A stretch of 64,000 bases of DNA from Streptomyces sp. CB02261 (lineage in GTDB: Bacteria; Actinomycetota; Actinomycetes; Streptomycetales; Streptomycetaceae), in contig NZ_LIVX01000003.1 in assembly GCF_001905665.1 (NCBI RefSeq), forward strand, positions 505,478 to 569,477. Direction: 5' to 3'. Below the pieces are notes generated by a model. The model was given only the letters and a program-made list of their open reading frames with translations, ran no database searches and was not told the DNA's origin. Position 1 is the first letter of the stretch. Every line of letters begins with the position of its first letter. Position numbers and translations under genes: made by a program. Positions 9,201-16,391 of this stretch are shown piece after piece.

Positions 9201-10852
9201 CGGGGCGCGCCGCGAGCACCGCGACCGAGCGGGCCCTGGTGGCGCTGTGGCGCGAGGCCCTGGGCCGCGACGACGTCCCCGTGGACATCGGCTTCTTCAC
9301 CCTCGGCGGCAACTCCATCGCGGTCATCCGGATGGTGAGCGCGGCCCGCCGCGCGGGCGTCGAGATGACCCCGCGCATGGTGTTCGCCCACCAGACGATC
9401 GAGGCCCTCGCGAAGGCGATCGACGAGCGCGAGGCCTCCGGGCCGGAAGCCTCCTCCCCGGCGGTGGCCAGGACCCGTTCCGACCGGCCCACCGTGACGC
9501 CCGGCCAGCAGCACATGCTCGACGTCCTCGACAGCGCCTGGGTCCCCGGCCTGTACCAGATGCAGTCCACGACGGAGCTGCCCTTCGAGATCGACCCCGA
9601 CCGCTTCCGGACCGCCTGGCAGCAGCTCCACGCCCGGCACGCCGTACTGCGCACGGGCTTCCGGCGCGACGACAGCGCCTGTGACGGCGACAACGCCCAC
9701 GACGGCGACGGCGACAACGCCCGCGACAACGCCCACGGCGGCGCCTGGACCCCCGTCGTCGCCGACCGGCTCGACCCGGTCATCGAGGTGCTCGACTGGA
9801 GCGACCACGAGCCGGACGCGGTCGCCGACGAGCTGATCGCCCTCCTGGAGGCCGAGCGCGCCACGCCCTTCGACGTGTCCCGCCCGCCGCTGTGGCGGGT
9901 GTGGCTGGTGCGCGGCCCGTCCACCTGGTGGCTCGGCCAGATCCAGAGCTACCTCGTGGCCGACGGCTGGTCGAACCTGGTGCTGCTCGACGAACTCCTC
10001 GCGCTGTACCTCGCCGCCCTCGAAGACCGCGACGCCGACCTCCCGCCGGTGCCCGCGCTGGACGCCGAGGACGCCGACCCCGAGGCCGACCGCGCCTTCT
10101 GGCGGAGCCGGCTGGCCGGGGCGCTCCCCTCGCGCCTCGCCGCGGAGCCGGGCCGCCTGGGTCCGTCCCGCTTCAGCCGTACGGCGGGCCGGCTGGACCC
10201 GGCGGTCGCCGAGACGCTGCGCGAGCGGGCCGCCGAGCACGGGCACACCTTCTCGACCGTGGCCTGCGCGGGCTGGGCCCTGCTCGCCGCCTCGCGCCTG
10301 GAGCGCGCCGACGTCACCGTCGGCGTGGTCTCCGCGGGCCGCGACCGCGCCGTCGAGGGCCTGGAGCGCGCGGTCGGCCTGTTCATCGCCGCCCTGCCGG
10401 TCCGGGTCGAGGTGGACCGCGACGCCACCCTGACCTCCCTGTTCGACCGCTTCCAGCTGGCCCGCGTCGAGGGCGCCGAGCACACCTCGGTCCCCACCGG
10501 CACGCTCCAGCGGATGGGCTCCGGCGAAGGACCGCTCTTCGACTCGGTCGTCGTCGTCGCCAACTACCCGGTGTCCTCCGGCCTTCGCGCCCAGCAGTCC
10601 GCGAGCGTCCAGCGCGGCACCGAGAGCGACGGCACGCGCAACCAGACCGAGTACGCGCTCCGCCTGGACATCACGGACGACGCCGAACCCCGTATCGCCC
10701 TCTCGTACTACGGCGACCGCGTCGCCGACACCGAAGCCCGGCGGCTGCTCGACGACTACCTCGCGCTGCTCGCCGCCGTCGCCCGTACACCTGCCGCCAC
10801 CGTCGGCCAGGTACTCCCGCTCTCCCCCCTCCCGATTGGAGACTCCCGATGA
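6206..10852 (+). CDS. Non-ribosomal peptide synthetase, C-A-T-C with degenerate terminal C domain
   Basis: 1548 residues, starting at the ATG that overlaps the previous stop. A charged N-terminal helix (about residues 1-35) could be the acceptor docking element. Domains: C with HHIATDAW (HHxxxDG with Gly replaced by Ala, near residue 176), A3 (YTSGSTGLPKG near 640, core MGGATEVSMD), T with GGNSIAV (near 1033), then a second C-like domain to the end. In that last domain the catalytic HHxxxDG reads SYLVADG (near 9948), so the second histidine is a tyrosine. It also carries a short Asp/Asn/His-rich repeat insertion (9674-9746). A3 resembles the FDxSxYDxFG group that includes cysteine activators; I do not assign a substrate. 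No thioesterase or reductase domain follows. Confidence 0.95.
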   Translation: MIREAVTERESIESLSAAKRELMASLLLARGRQRAAARTIRRRDPAKPGPLSRGQEQLWVAESLADGRPLYNVPYGVRLRGALDVTALRAALDGLVDRHSVLRTVYRQLPDGGLAQVVLPAGPVELPVEEAADEAAAVAAAQREAARPIDLTDGPVIQGRLFRIAADDHLLALVVHHIATDAWSVGVLLEDLAELYDAAREGRSPRLPALGIDYADAAAHERAQEPEDYNWLVAQWREQLAWAQPLGLSPNGDRGTARAGRRIRCQWDGQFGRDLQRTAEAQRTTVFNVMLTAFAVLLNRYTGTSRFAVGTVMANRNRQTERLVGYFANTVPVVADLSAGGGSLGDVLAGITRESLWAQEHQIPFDVLVDKVAPQRTLAESPLFEAMFVFNNGPAHEMRLRDLSLTPTHLHSGTAKFPLDLSCAVTDDEVMVSLEFDESVLDTAAAERLLGHYRRLLTGLCETPDVHVDNADLLTPAERELVVDEWNRTGEEYPAHATAHGLFEQWADLEPDAVAVTCGDEAVSYAELDARANRLAHLLLARGCGRHARVGVCLERGIDLVVAQLAVAKTGAGYVPLDPGYPAERLQWMLADSGARLVVTRDERLAGDGVTTVDPASAASQPATRPGREVRPDDLLYLIYTSGSTGLPKGVLLDHRGRVNNFTDFNRRFLVGPGDKVFGVSALAFDMSAYDVFGTLMAGATVVFPAPEDERSPHRWIETIEREAVTVWHSVPALFGLLVEECEVRGGERLPIRLVLLGGDWIPLALPQRGAAQLIPSAQLVSMGGATEVSMDSTIHVIGEVLPEQRSIPYGVPMANQTAYVLDAGLSPLPVGVPGELYLGGVGVGWGYHNRARLTGERFVPDPFSTDPGARLYRTGDRARWMPDGNLELLGRIDFQIKINGYRVETGEIEAALREVIGGGSCLVAAHGPRDGAKTLVAYLVAPPGGEVPEDAELKRQLSARLPQHMVPASFVRMESFPLTHNGKVNRRELPAPTAAALTGRAASTATERALVALWREALGRDDVPVDIGFFTLGGNSIAVIRMVSAARRAGVEMTPRMVFAHQTIEALAKAIDEREASGPEASSPAVARTRSDRPTVTPGQQHMLDVLDSAWVPGLYQMQSTTELPFEIDPDRFRTAWQQLHARHAVLRTGFRRDDSACDGDNAHDGDGDNARDNAHGGAWTPVVADRLDPVIEVLDWSDHEPDAVADELIALLEAERATPFDVSRPPLWRVWLVRGPSTWWLGQIQSYLVADGWSNLVLLDELLALYLAALEDRDADLPPVPALDAEDADPEADRAFWRSRLAGALPSRLAAEPGRLGPSRFSRTAGRLDPAVAETLRERAAEHGHTFSTVACAGWALLAASRLERADVTVGVVSAGRDRAVEGLERAVGLFIAALPVRVEVDRDATLTSLFDRFQLARVEGAEHTSVPTGTLQRMGSGEGPLFDSVVVVANYPVSSGLRAQQSASVQRGTESDGTRNQTEYALRLDITDDAEPRIALSYYGDRVADTEARRLLDDYLALLAAVARTPAATVGQVLPLSPLPIGDSR

Positions 10853-12195
10853 CGGTCCTGGCAGATCTGACCACGTCCACCGAGGTGTTCGAGGCGACCA
10901 CCGACGTGCCGGACAGCCCGTCCGCCGCCGCGTTCCGGGACACGTCCACCCAGGTGTTCGAGCACCGCGAGTCCGCCGTCCGCTCCTACTGCAGGGCGTT
11001 CCCCGTCCTCCTCAGCTCTGCCCACGGCACCACCCTGGTCGCCGAGGACGGCACCGAGTACGTCGACTTCTTCTCCGGCGCCGGCGCCCTCAACTACGGC
11101 CACAACCACGCCCACATCAAGCGCCAGGTCGTCGCACACCTGGAGGGCGACGGACTGCTCCACGCGCTCGACTTCCACACGGCGGCCAAGCGCGAGTTCC
11201 TGGAGCGCTTCGGCCGGGAGATCCTGGAGCCGCGCGGACTGCACCACCGCGTCCAGTTCTGCGGCAGCACCGGCACCGACGCCGTCGAGGCGGCGCTGAA
11301 GCTGGCCCGCAAGCACACCGGCCGGTCCCAGGTCATCGCCTTCTCCGGCGCCTACCACGGCGTCAGCCGCGGCAGCCTCGCCGCGACCGCCGACCTGTCG
11401 CTGCGCAAGGTGGCCGGGACGGCCCTCGGCGAGGTCACCCACCTGCCGTTCCCGGTCGGCCCGCGCGGCACGTTCCCGACCATGGACCTGCTCGAGCAGT
11501 ACCTCACCGACGACCTGTCCGGCGTCGACGTGCCCGCGGCGGTGATCCTCGAGGTCGTCCAGATGGAGGGCGGTGTCTACCGCATCCCCGACGCGGACCT
11601 GCGGCGGCTGCGCGAGCTCTGCGACCGGTACGGCATCGTGCTGATCGCCGACGAGATCCAGGCCGGCTGCGGCCGGACCGGCGGCTTCTTCTCCTTCGAG
11701 CAGGCCGGGGTCGTCCCGGACCTCATCACCGTCTCCAAGTCCATCGGCGGCCTGGGCCTGCCGATGTCGATCCTCCTCATCCGCGAGGGCCTCGACTCGT
11801 GGGCGGCCGGTGACCACCCGGGCACCTTCCGCGGCAACCAGCTGGCGTTCGTCGCCGCCTGCGGTGCCCTCGACCTCTGGCAGAGCCAGGCCTTCCTCGA
11901 CCAGGCCCGCGACGGCGCCGCACTGCTGCGCGACTTCTGGGAGAGCCACCCGCTGCCCGGCGTCGAGGTGCGCTGCGAGGGCCACGCCATCGGCATCGAC
12001 CTGACCCACGCGGGCGGCCGCCGGGCCGCGGACGACGTCGTGGCCTGGTGCTTCGAGCGCGGCCTGATCGTGGAGTCGACCGGCCGCGACAAGGCCGTCC
12101 TCAAGCTGCTGCCCGCGCTGACCATGGAACTCGACGTGCTCCGCCACGGCTGCGAGCTGATCCACGAGGCCCTGCGCACGGCGCTGTCCCGCTGA
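10849..12195 (+). CDS. Class III PLP aminotransferase, EctB-like diaminobutyrate aminotransferase
   Basis: 448 residues. The ATG overlaps the synthetase stop. The fold-type I class III layout is clear: GSTGTDAVEAALKLAR substrate/PLP region, LIADEIQAGCGRTG with the cofactor-binding Asp, and Lys297 in TVSKSIGG as the likely Schiff-base lysine. The sequence is closest to diaminobutyrate--2-oxoglutarate aminotransferases, which make L-2,4-diaminobutyrate from aspartate semialdehyde and glutamate. No ectA or ectC lies nearby, so ectoine synthesis is unlikely. Its position directly behind two NRPS genes suggests it supplies diaminobutyrate or a related diamino acid as a building block. The first 30 or so residues are an extension relative to EctB. 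Confidence 0.85.
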   Translation: MTVLADLTTSTEVFEATTDVPDSPSAAAFRDTSTQVFEHRESAVRSYCRAFPVLLSSAHGTTLVAEDGTEYVDFFSGAGALNYGHNHAHIKRQVVAHLEGDGLLHALDFHTAAKREFLERFGREILEPRGLHHRVQFCGSTGTDAVEAALKLARKHTGRSQVIAFSGAYHGVSRGSLAATADLSLRKVAGTALGEVTHLPFPVGPRGTFPTMDLLEQYLTDDLSGVDVPAAVILEVVQMEGGVYRIPDADLRRLRELCDRYGIVLIADEIQAGCGRTGGFFSFEQAGVVPDLITVSKSIGGLGLPMSILLIREGLDSWAAGDHPGTFRGNQLAFVAACGALDLWQSQAFLDQARDGAALLRDFWESHPLPGVEVRCEGHAIGIDLTHAGGRRAADDVVAWCFERGLIVESTGRDKAVLKLLPALTMELDVLRHGCELIHEALRTALSR

Positions 12196-12254
12196 CCGCG
12201 CCCCCACCCGACATCCCCACCCCACAGGACCCAGGAAAAGGAACAGGACCCACG

Positions 12255-13304
12255 ATGACCATCGAATCGACCGAGAAGGACGAGACCGTCGCCGGCACGA
12301 TCTTCCCCGAGGCCACGGTGAAGACCGACGCTATCGACCGGATCCACGCGCCCTCCCGCGAGGAGTTCACGCGCGAGTACGTCTACAAGCGCAAGCCCGC
12401 CATCATCACCGGCCTGATGGACTCCTGGCCGGCCATGGAGCGCTGGAGCCTGGACTACTTCCGCGAGCACTTCGGCGACCTGGACATCCACGCCAACCTC
12501 CAGCGCCTCGACAACGAGCTGATCCTGGGCAACGTCGGCGGCTTCCGCGGGATGAAGCTGTCCGCCCTGCTCGACGAGATCGAGAAGAACACGGACGACA
12601 ACCGCGCCTACTATCTGCGCGCCTACCCCGTCCACCGGATGGTCGAGCACTTCCCCGGGCTCGCCGACGACTACGACCTGCCCGACCTGGCGCCGAACTG
12701 GGCCGACATCCGCTTCAAGGCGAACTGGCGGACCGGCACGGTCAACCCCGCCAAGCTCCTCGGGCTCTACCTCGCCAAGACCTTCCTCAACCGGGGCGGC
12801 GGCAAGGGCGCCCCGCGCGAGACCGTGTCCTCCCGCGTCGCGGCCGTGATGTTCGTCGGCAGCAAGGGCACCGTCACCCCGTTCCACAGCGACGGCATGC
12901 AGACGGCGGCCTACCTGAGCCAGGTCGTCGGCCGCAAGCGCTGCTACTTCGTCTCGCCCGACCAGCACGAGAAGCTGTACCCGCGCCCGTTCCGCCGCCA
13001 GTTCGGCATGGCGCAGGTCGACTACCGCCGCCCCGACCTGACGCGCCACCCGCGCTTCAAGGACGTGGTCGTGGAGGAGACCGTCCTGCACCCGGGCGAG
13101 ACACTGTACGTCCCCAGCGGCTACTGGCACGCCATCGAGGCCATGGACACCTCGATCTCGTACAGCCACCAGATCGTCGGCGAGGACAACGCCCTCGGCT
13201 GGCTGACCTGCATCCCCGAGCGCTACCTGGCCCAGATGTACTTCAAGTCCCAGGGCGGTCTGCGCAACGTGACCGGCGCCAAGGACTGGGACGACTGGGC
13301 CTGA
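12255..13304 (+). CDS. JmjC/cupin-8 type Fe(II)/2-oxoglutarate-dependent oxygenase
   Basis: 349 residues from the ATG after a purine-rich ribosome site (12233-12249). The iron triad can be read directly: His211 and Asp213 in FHSDGMQT and His292 in PSGYWHAIEAM, giving HxD...H as in the cupin_8/JmjC hydroxylases. These enzymes hydroxylate amino acid side chains, free or in peptides or proteins, using oxygen and 2-oxoglutarate. It lies 59 bases after the aminotransferase and two bases before the transporter, inside the NRPS transcription unit. It therefore most likely hydroxylates a building block or the peptide itself; which one is not shown by the sequence. Confidence 0.85.
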   Translation: MTIESTEKDETVAGTIFPEATVKTDAIDRIHAPSREEFTREYVYKRKPAIITGLMDSWPAMERWSLDYFREHFGDLDIHANLQRLDNELILGNVGGFRGMKLSALLDEIEKNTDDNRAYYLRAYPVHRMVEHFPGLADDYDLPDLAPNWADIRFKANWRTGTVNPAKLLGLYLAKTFLNRGGGKGAPRETVSSRVAAVMFVGSKGTVTPFHSDGMQTAAYLSQVVGRKRCYFVSPDQHEKLYPRPFRRQFGMAQVDYRRPDLTRHPRFKDVVVEETVLHPGETLYVPSGYWHAIEAMDTSISYSHQIVGEDNALGWLTCIPERYLAQMYFKSQGGLRNVTGAKDWDDWA

Positions 13305-13306
13305 CG

Positions 13307-14584
13307 GTGAGCACACCAGCGAGCACGGCCGCCCCCGCCGGCCGGAACCTGCTGCGGGACCGCGACTTCCTCCTGTTCGCGGGCGGCCAGGGCGCCTCGG
13401 CACTCGGCGACGCGCTGAGCAAGACCGCCCTGCCGCTGCTGGTCCTGGCCCTCACCGGCTCCGGACTGCACATGGGCCTCATCGCCATGCTGACGGCGCT
13501 GCCCATGATGCTGTTCGGCGTCCCCGCGGGCGCCTGGGCCGACCGCTTCGACCGGCGGCGGATGATGCTCTGGTCGGACGTCGGGCGGGCCGTGCTGGTC
13601 GCCGCGGTGCCGGTGGCCGCGCTGCTCGACCTGCCGATGCTGCCGGTGCTCTACGCGATCGCCGTGCCGGTCGGTGTGCTGTACGCCGTCTTCGAGGCGG
13701 CCTGTCTGTCCTGTGTGCCGTCGCTGGTCGGCCGCGACCGGATCGGCGAGGCCAACTCGCTGCTCTCGATCGGGAACGCGCTCGGCTACATCGCCGGACC
13801 CGCGCTCGCCGGTGTCCTGGTGACGGGCATCGGCGGGGCCGGCACCCTGGGCGTCGACGCGGTCACGTTCGCGGTGTCGGCGGTCTCCCTGATGCTGATC
13901 CGCCGACCGCTCCAGACCGCCCGGGACCACCCGCCGGCCCCGATGCGCCGACAGGTCCTCGAAGGCTTCCGGTTCGTCGCCGGGCACCGGCTGCTGCGGG
14001 CGGCGCTGCTCTACTGGGCGGCGATCACCTTCTTCACCGCGCCGATCATCATCTGCGCCACGTACTTCATCCGCGAGGACCTCGGCTGGTCGCCCGGCGT
14101 GCTCGGGTCGATCATCGCGGTCTACGCCGTCGGGGCGATCGCCGGCGCCGTGCTCGCCTCGCGGATCAAGGAGGCGTCCGTCGCGGTCATGTGCGCCGGC
14201 ACGGTCCTCGGCAGCGTCGGACTGCTCGTCCTGAGCGGCACCGCGTCGCTGCCGCTGGCGCTCGGCGTCGTGCTGCTCGCGGGCGGCGGGGAGTCGCTCT
14301 CCGCGATCCTCTACAGCACGCTGCGGGCCCGGCTCACCCCGGACGAACTCCTCGGCCGGGTGACGACGAGCGCGCAGGTCGCCGCGTTCAGCCTGAAGCC
14401 CCTGTCCGTCCTGGTGGCCGGCATCGCCCTCGAAGCGACCTCCGGCGCCCTGACCCTGACCGTGATCGCGATCTCCTGCATCACGATCAGCGTCGCCTTC
14501 GGCGTCTACAGCCGCCGGCTCCCGACGGCGGCCCCCGAACTCATCCTCCCCCCGACCCTGACACCCCAAGAGGTAGTGCGATGA
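13307..14584 (+). CDS. MFS transporter, EntS-like exporter
   Basis: 425 residues from a GTG two bases after the oxygenase stop. There are about 12 hydrophobic helices, and a loop GAWADRFDRRRMML after helix 2 is the major facilitator signature. The overall pattern resembles the EntS/enterobactin exporter and macrolide efflux branch. In this context it probably exports the peptide product, which may also give self-protection. The stop overlaps the mbtH start as ATGA (14581), so the two are translationally coupled. An EntS-type exporter is often paired with siderophores, but no siderophore receptor or reductase is visible here. Confidence 0.88.
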   Translation: MSTPASTAAPAGRNLLRDRDFLLFAGGQGASALGDALSKTALPLLVLALTGSGLHMGLIAMLTALPMMLFGVPAGAWADRFDRRRMMLWSDVGRAVLVAAVPVAALLDLPMLPVLYAIAVPVGVLYAVFEAACLSCVPSLVGRDRIGEANSLLSIGNALGYIAGPALAGVLVTGIGGAGTLGVDAVTFAVSAVSLMLIRRPLQTARDHPPAPMRRQVLEGFRFVAGHRLLRAALLYWAAITFFTAPIIICATYFIREDLGWSPGVLGSIIAVYAVGAIAGAVLASRIKEASVAVMCAGTVLGSVGLLVLSGTASLPLALGVVLLAGGGESLSAILYSTLRARLTPDELLGRVTTSAQVAAFSLKPLSVLVAGIALEATSGALTLTVIAISCITISVAFGVYSRRLPTAAPELILPPTLTPQEVVR

Positions 14585-14775
14585 CTGTCATGACCACCGT
14601 GGAACCCGAGTACGTCGTCGTCGTCAACGACGAGGAGCAGTACTCGATCTGGCGGAGCGACCGGGAGCTGCCGGACGGCTGGACGGCCGACGGGCCGACC
14701 GGCACCAAGGACGAGTGCCTCGACCACATCGAGACGGTGTGGACCGACATGCGTCCGCGCTGCGTGCGGGGCTGA
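14581..14775 (+). CDS. MbtH-like protein
   Basis: 64 residues, with the family pattern intact: NDEEQYSIW, then LPDGW, then a CLDHIETVWTDMRP block holding the conserved tryptophans. MbtH proteins bind the N-terminal part of adenylation domains and are needed for their folding or activity. Its start overlaps the exporter stop. Ten bases separate it from the thioesterase. At least one of the three adenylation domains in this cluster is therefore likely to be MbtH-dependent. Confidence 0.95.
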   Translation: MTVMTTVEPEYVVVVNDEEQYSIWRSDRELPDGWTADGPTGTKDECLDHIETVWTDMRPRCVRG

Positions 14776-14784
14776 TCGGCCGTC

Positions 14785-15531
14785 ATGACGCTGCTCAGAA
14801 GGCTCAGCGCCGGTGACGGGACCAGCCGGATCGTCTGCCTCCCCTACGCGGGCGGCAACGGGACGGTCTACGAGAGCTGGACCGCGTGGCTCCCCTCCGA
14901 GGTGGAGCTGTGGGCCCCGGACCTGCCCGCGCGCGAACAGCGGATGCTCGAAGCGCCCGTGGAGGACATGGACCTGCTCGTCGCCACCCTGGCCGACGAA
15001 CTCGCCGCGGACGGACGGCCGACGAGCCTGTTCGGGCACAGCTTCGGCTCCCTCGTGGCGTTCGAGGTGGCCCGCCGGCTCCAGCGGCGGTCGCTGCCGG
15101 TGAACTGCCTGGTCGTCTCCGGCATGGCGGCGCCCCAGGTGCTGCCCGACCGGCACGCGCCCACGGACGCCGAGATCCTCGCCAACCTCCGCTCGCACGG
15201 GGTGGCACCGCCGGAGTTCTTCCAGCAGCCGGATCTGCTGGAGCTCGTCATGCCCGGTCTGCGCTCCGACTACCGGATGGCGATGGGCTACCGGTACCGG
15301 GACGGCGAGAAGCTCTCGGCCCGCGTCTGCGCCCTGGGCGGCACCGAGGACACCGGTGTGCCCGCAGAGGGCCTCGCGGCCTGGGCGGAGCAGTCCGGGA
15401 CCGGCTCCGCGACACGGATGTGGCCGGGCGGACACATGTATCTGCTGAGTCATGCCGAAGAAGTCGCCGCATACGTGATCGGCTGCCATATGCGGTCGAT
15501 CGGCCGCCCTCTGCAGTCACTGGAAGGATGA
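14785..15531 (+). CDS. Type II thioesterase (editing)
   Basis: 248 residues. Alpha/beta hydrolase of the external thioesterase family: opening LPYAGGNG oxyanion region, nucleophile Ser86 in GHSFGS, acidic residue in GGTEDTGVP, and catalytic His in WPGGHMYL. Such enzymes clear mis-primed or stalled carrier domains of NRPS assembly lines. It is the only recognisable thioesterase in the visible cluster, because neither synthetase ends in an integral TE domain, so it could also take part in release. Followed closely by another hydrolase. Confidence 0.92.
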   Translation: MTLLRRLSAGDGTSRIVCLPYAGGNGTVYESWTAWLPSEVELWAPDLPAREQRMLEAPVEDMDLLVATLADELAADGRPTSLFGHSFGSLVAFEVARRLQRRSLPVNCLVVSGMAAPQVLPDRHAPTDAEILANLRSHGVAPPEFFQQPDLLELVMPGLRSDYRMAMGYRYRDGEKLSARVCALGGTEDTGVPAEGLAAWAEQSGTGSATRMWPGGHMYLLSHAEEVAAYVIGCHMRSIGRPLQSLEG

Positions 15532-15533
15532 AC

Positions 15534-16391
15534 ATGGAAACGCGCACGATCACGGTCCCCGGCGGCTCGCTCCAGACCGTCAGCAGCGGCGCCCCGGCCG
15601 CTCCCGCCACCGTCCTGGTCCACTCCGGCATCGCCCACGGGGAGATGTGGTCCCCGCTGCTGCGGGCCCTGGGCGACGAGGTGTTCGGCGTCGCCTACGA
15701 CTGCCGCTGCTTCGGCCGGTCCACGACGACGCTCGACGGCGAGTTCTCCGACCTCGACGACCTCGGACACGTCCTCGACGCCTACGGACTGGAGTCCGCC
15801 GTCCTGGTCGGGGAGTCGCGCGGCGCGCGGCTCGCGATCGACTTCGCGCTCGCCCACCCGAAGCGGGTCCGCGGCCTGTTCCTGCTCGCCCCCGACGTCT
15901 CGGGCTTCGACGGGCCGGTCGCGGACGACGAGCGCCCGCTGCTCGACGCGGTCGGGGCGGCCGAGGAGGCCTGGGACACCGCCGAGGCGGCGGACACCGC
16001 CCGGGCGGTCGAGGAGCTGATCACGCACGAGGTACGGCTCTTCGTCGACGGACCCGGCCGCGAGCCGGCGCCCGAGCGGGCCGCCGTGCGGGAGCAGGTC
16101 GCCGAGATGCTGCGGCTCAACTACACGCAGCAGAAGGACACCCCGGACTTCGTGAAGGTGGAGCCCGCGGCCGGTCGTCTCGCGGAGCTGAGGTGCCCGG
16201 TCCGGGTGCTCGTCGGGGACGCGGACATCGCCGGCATGCGGGCCACGGCCGAGGAGGTCGCGAGCGCCGTCCCGCAGGCCTCTCTCGTACGGGTCCCCGA
16301 CGCGGCGCACGCCCTCACGCTTGAGCACCCGGAGACGGTCGAGCGGGAACTGCGCGCGTGGCTGCGGGAGATGCGGGGCACCGGGTCATGA
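15534..16391 (+). CDS. Alpha/beta hydrolase
   Basis: 285 residues. Two in-frame ATGs exist (15528, 15534). I chose 15534 because GGAAGGA (15522-15528) then sits at a normal distance; the upstream ATG would overlap the thioesterase stop. The fold is shown by LVHSGIAHGEMW (oxyanion region), YDCRCFGRS, nucleophile elbow GESRGA, acidic VLVGDADI and the C-terminal DAAHALTLEHP histidine. Family members hydrolyse esters, lactones or amides. In this operon it may release or trim the peptide, which would fill the gap left by the missing TE domain. The stop overlaps the next start. Confidence 0.85.
   Translation: METRTITVPGGSLQTVSSGAPAAPATVLVHSGIAHGEMWSPLLRALGDEVFGVAYDCRCFGRSTTTLDGEFSDLDDLGHVLDAYGLESAVLVGESRGARLAIDFALAHPKRVRGLFLLAPDVSGFDGPVADDERPLLDAVGAAEEAWDTAEAADTARAVEELITHEVRLFVDGPGREPAPERAAVREQVAEMLRLNYTQQKDTPDFVKVEPAAGRLAELRCPVRVLVGDADIAGMRATAEEVASAVPQASLVRVPDAAHALTLEHPETVERELRAWLREMRGTGS

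Noticed and set aside
5765..10483. Long minus-strand frame opposite the synthetases
   Set aside because: Same GC-driven effect, with biased Arg/Gly/Val composition and no motif.
10849..12195. Ectoine biosynthesis ectB
   Set aside because: No ectA, ectC or ectD follows; the gene is embedded in and overlaps the NRPS unit.
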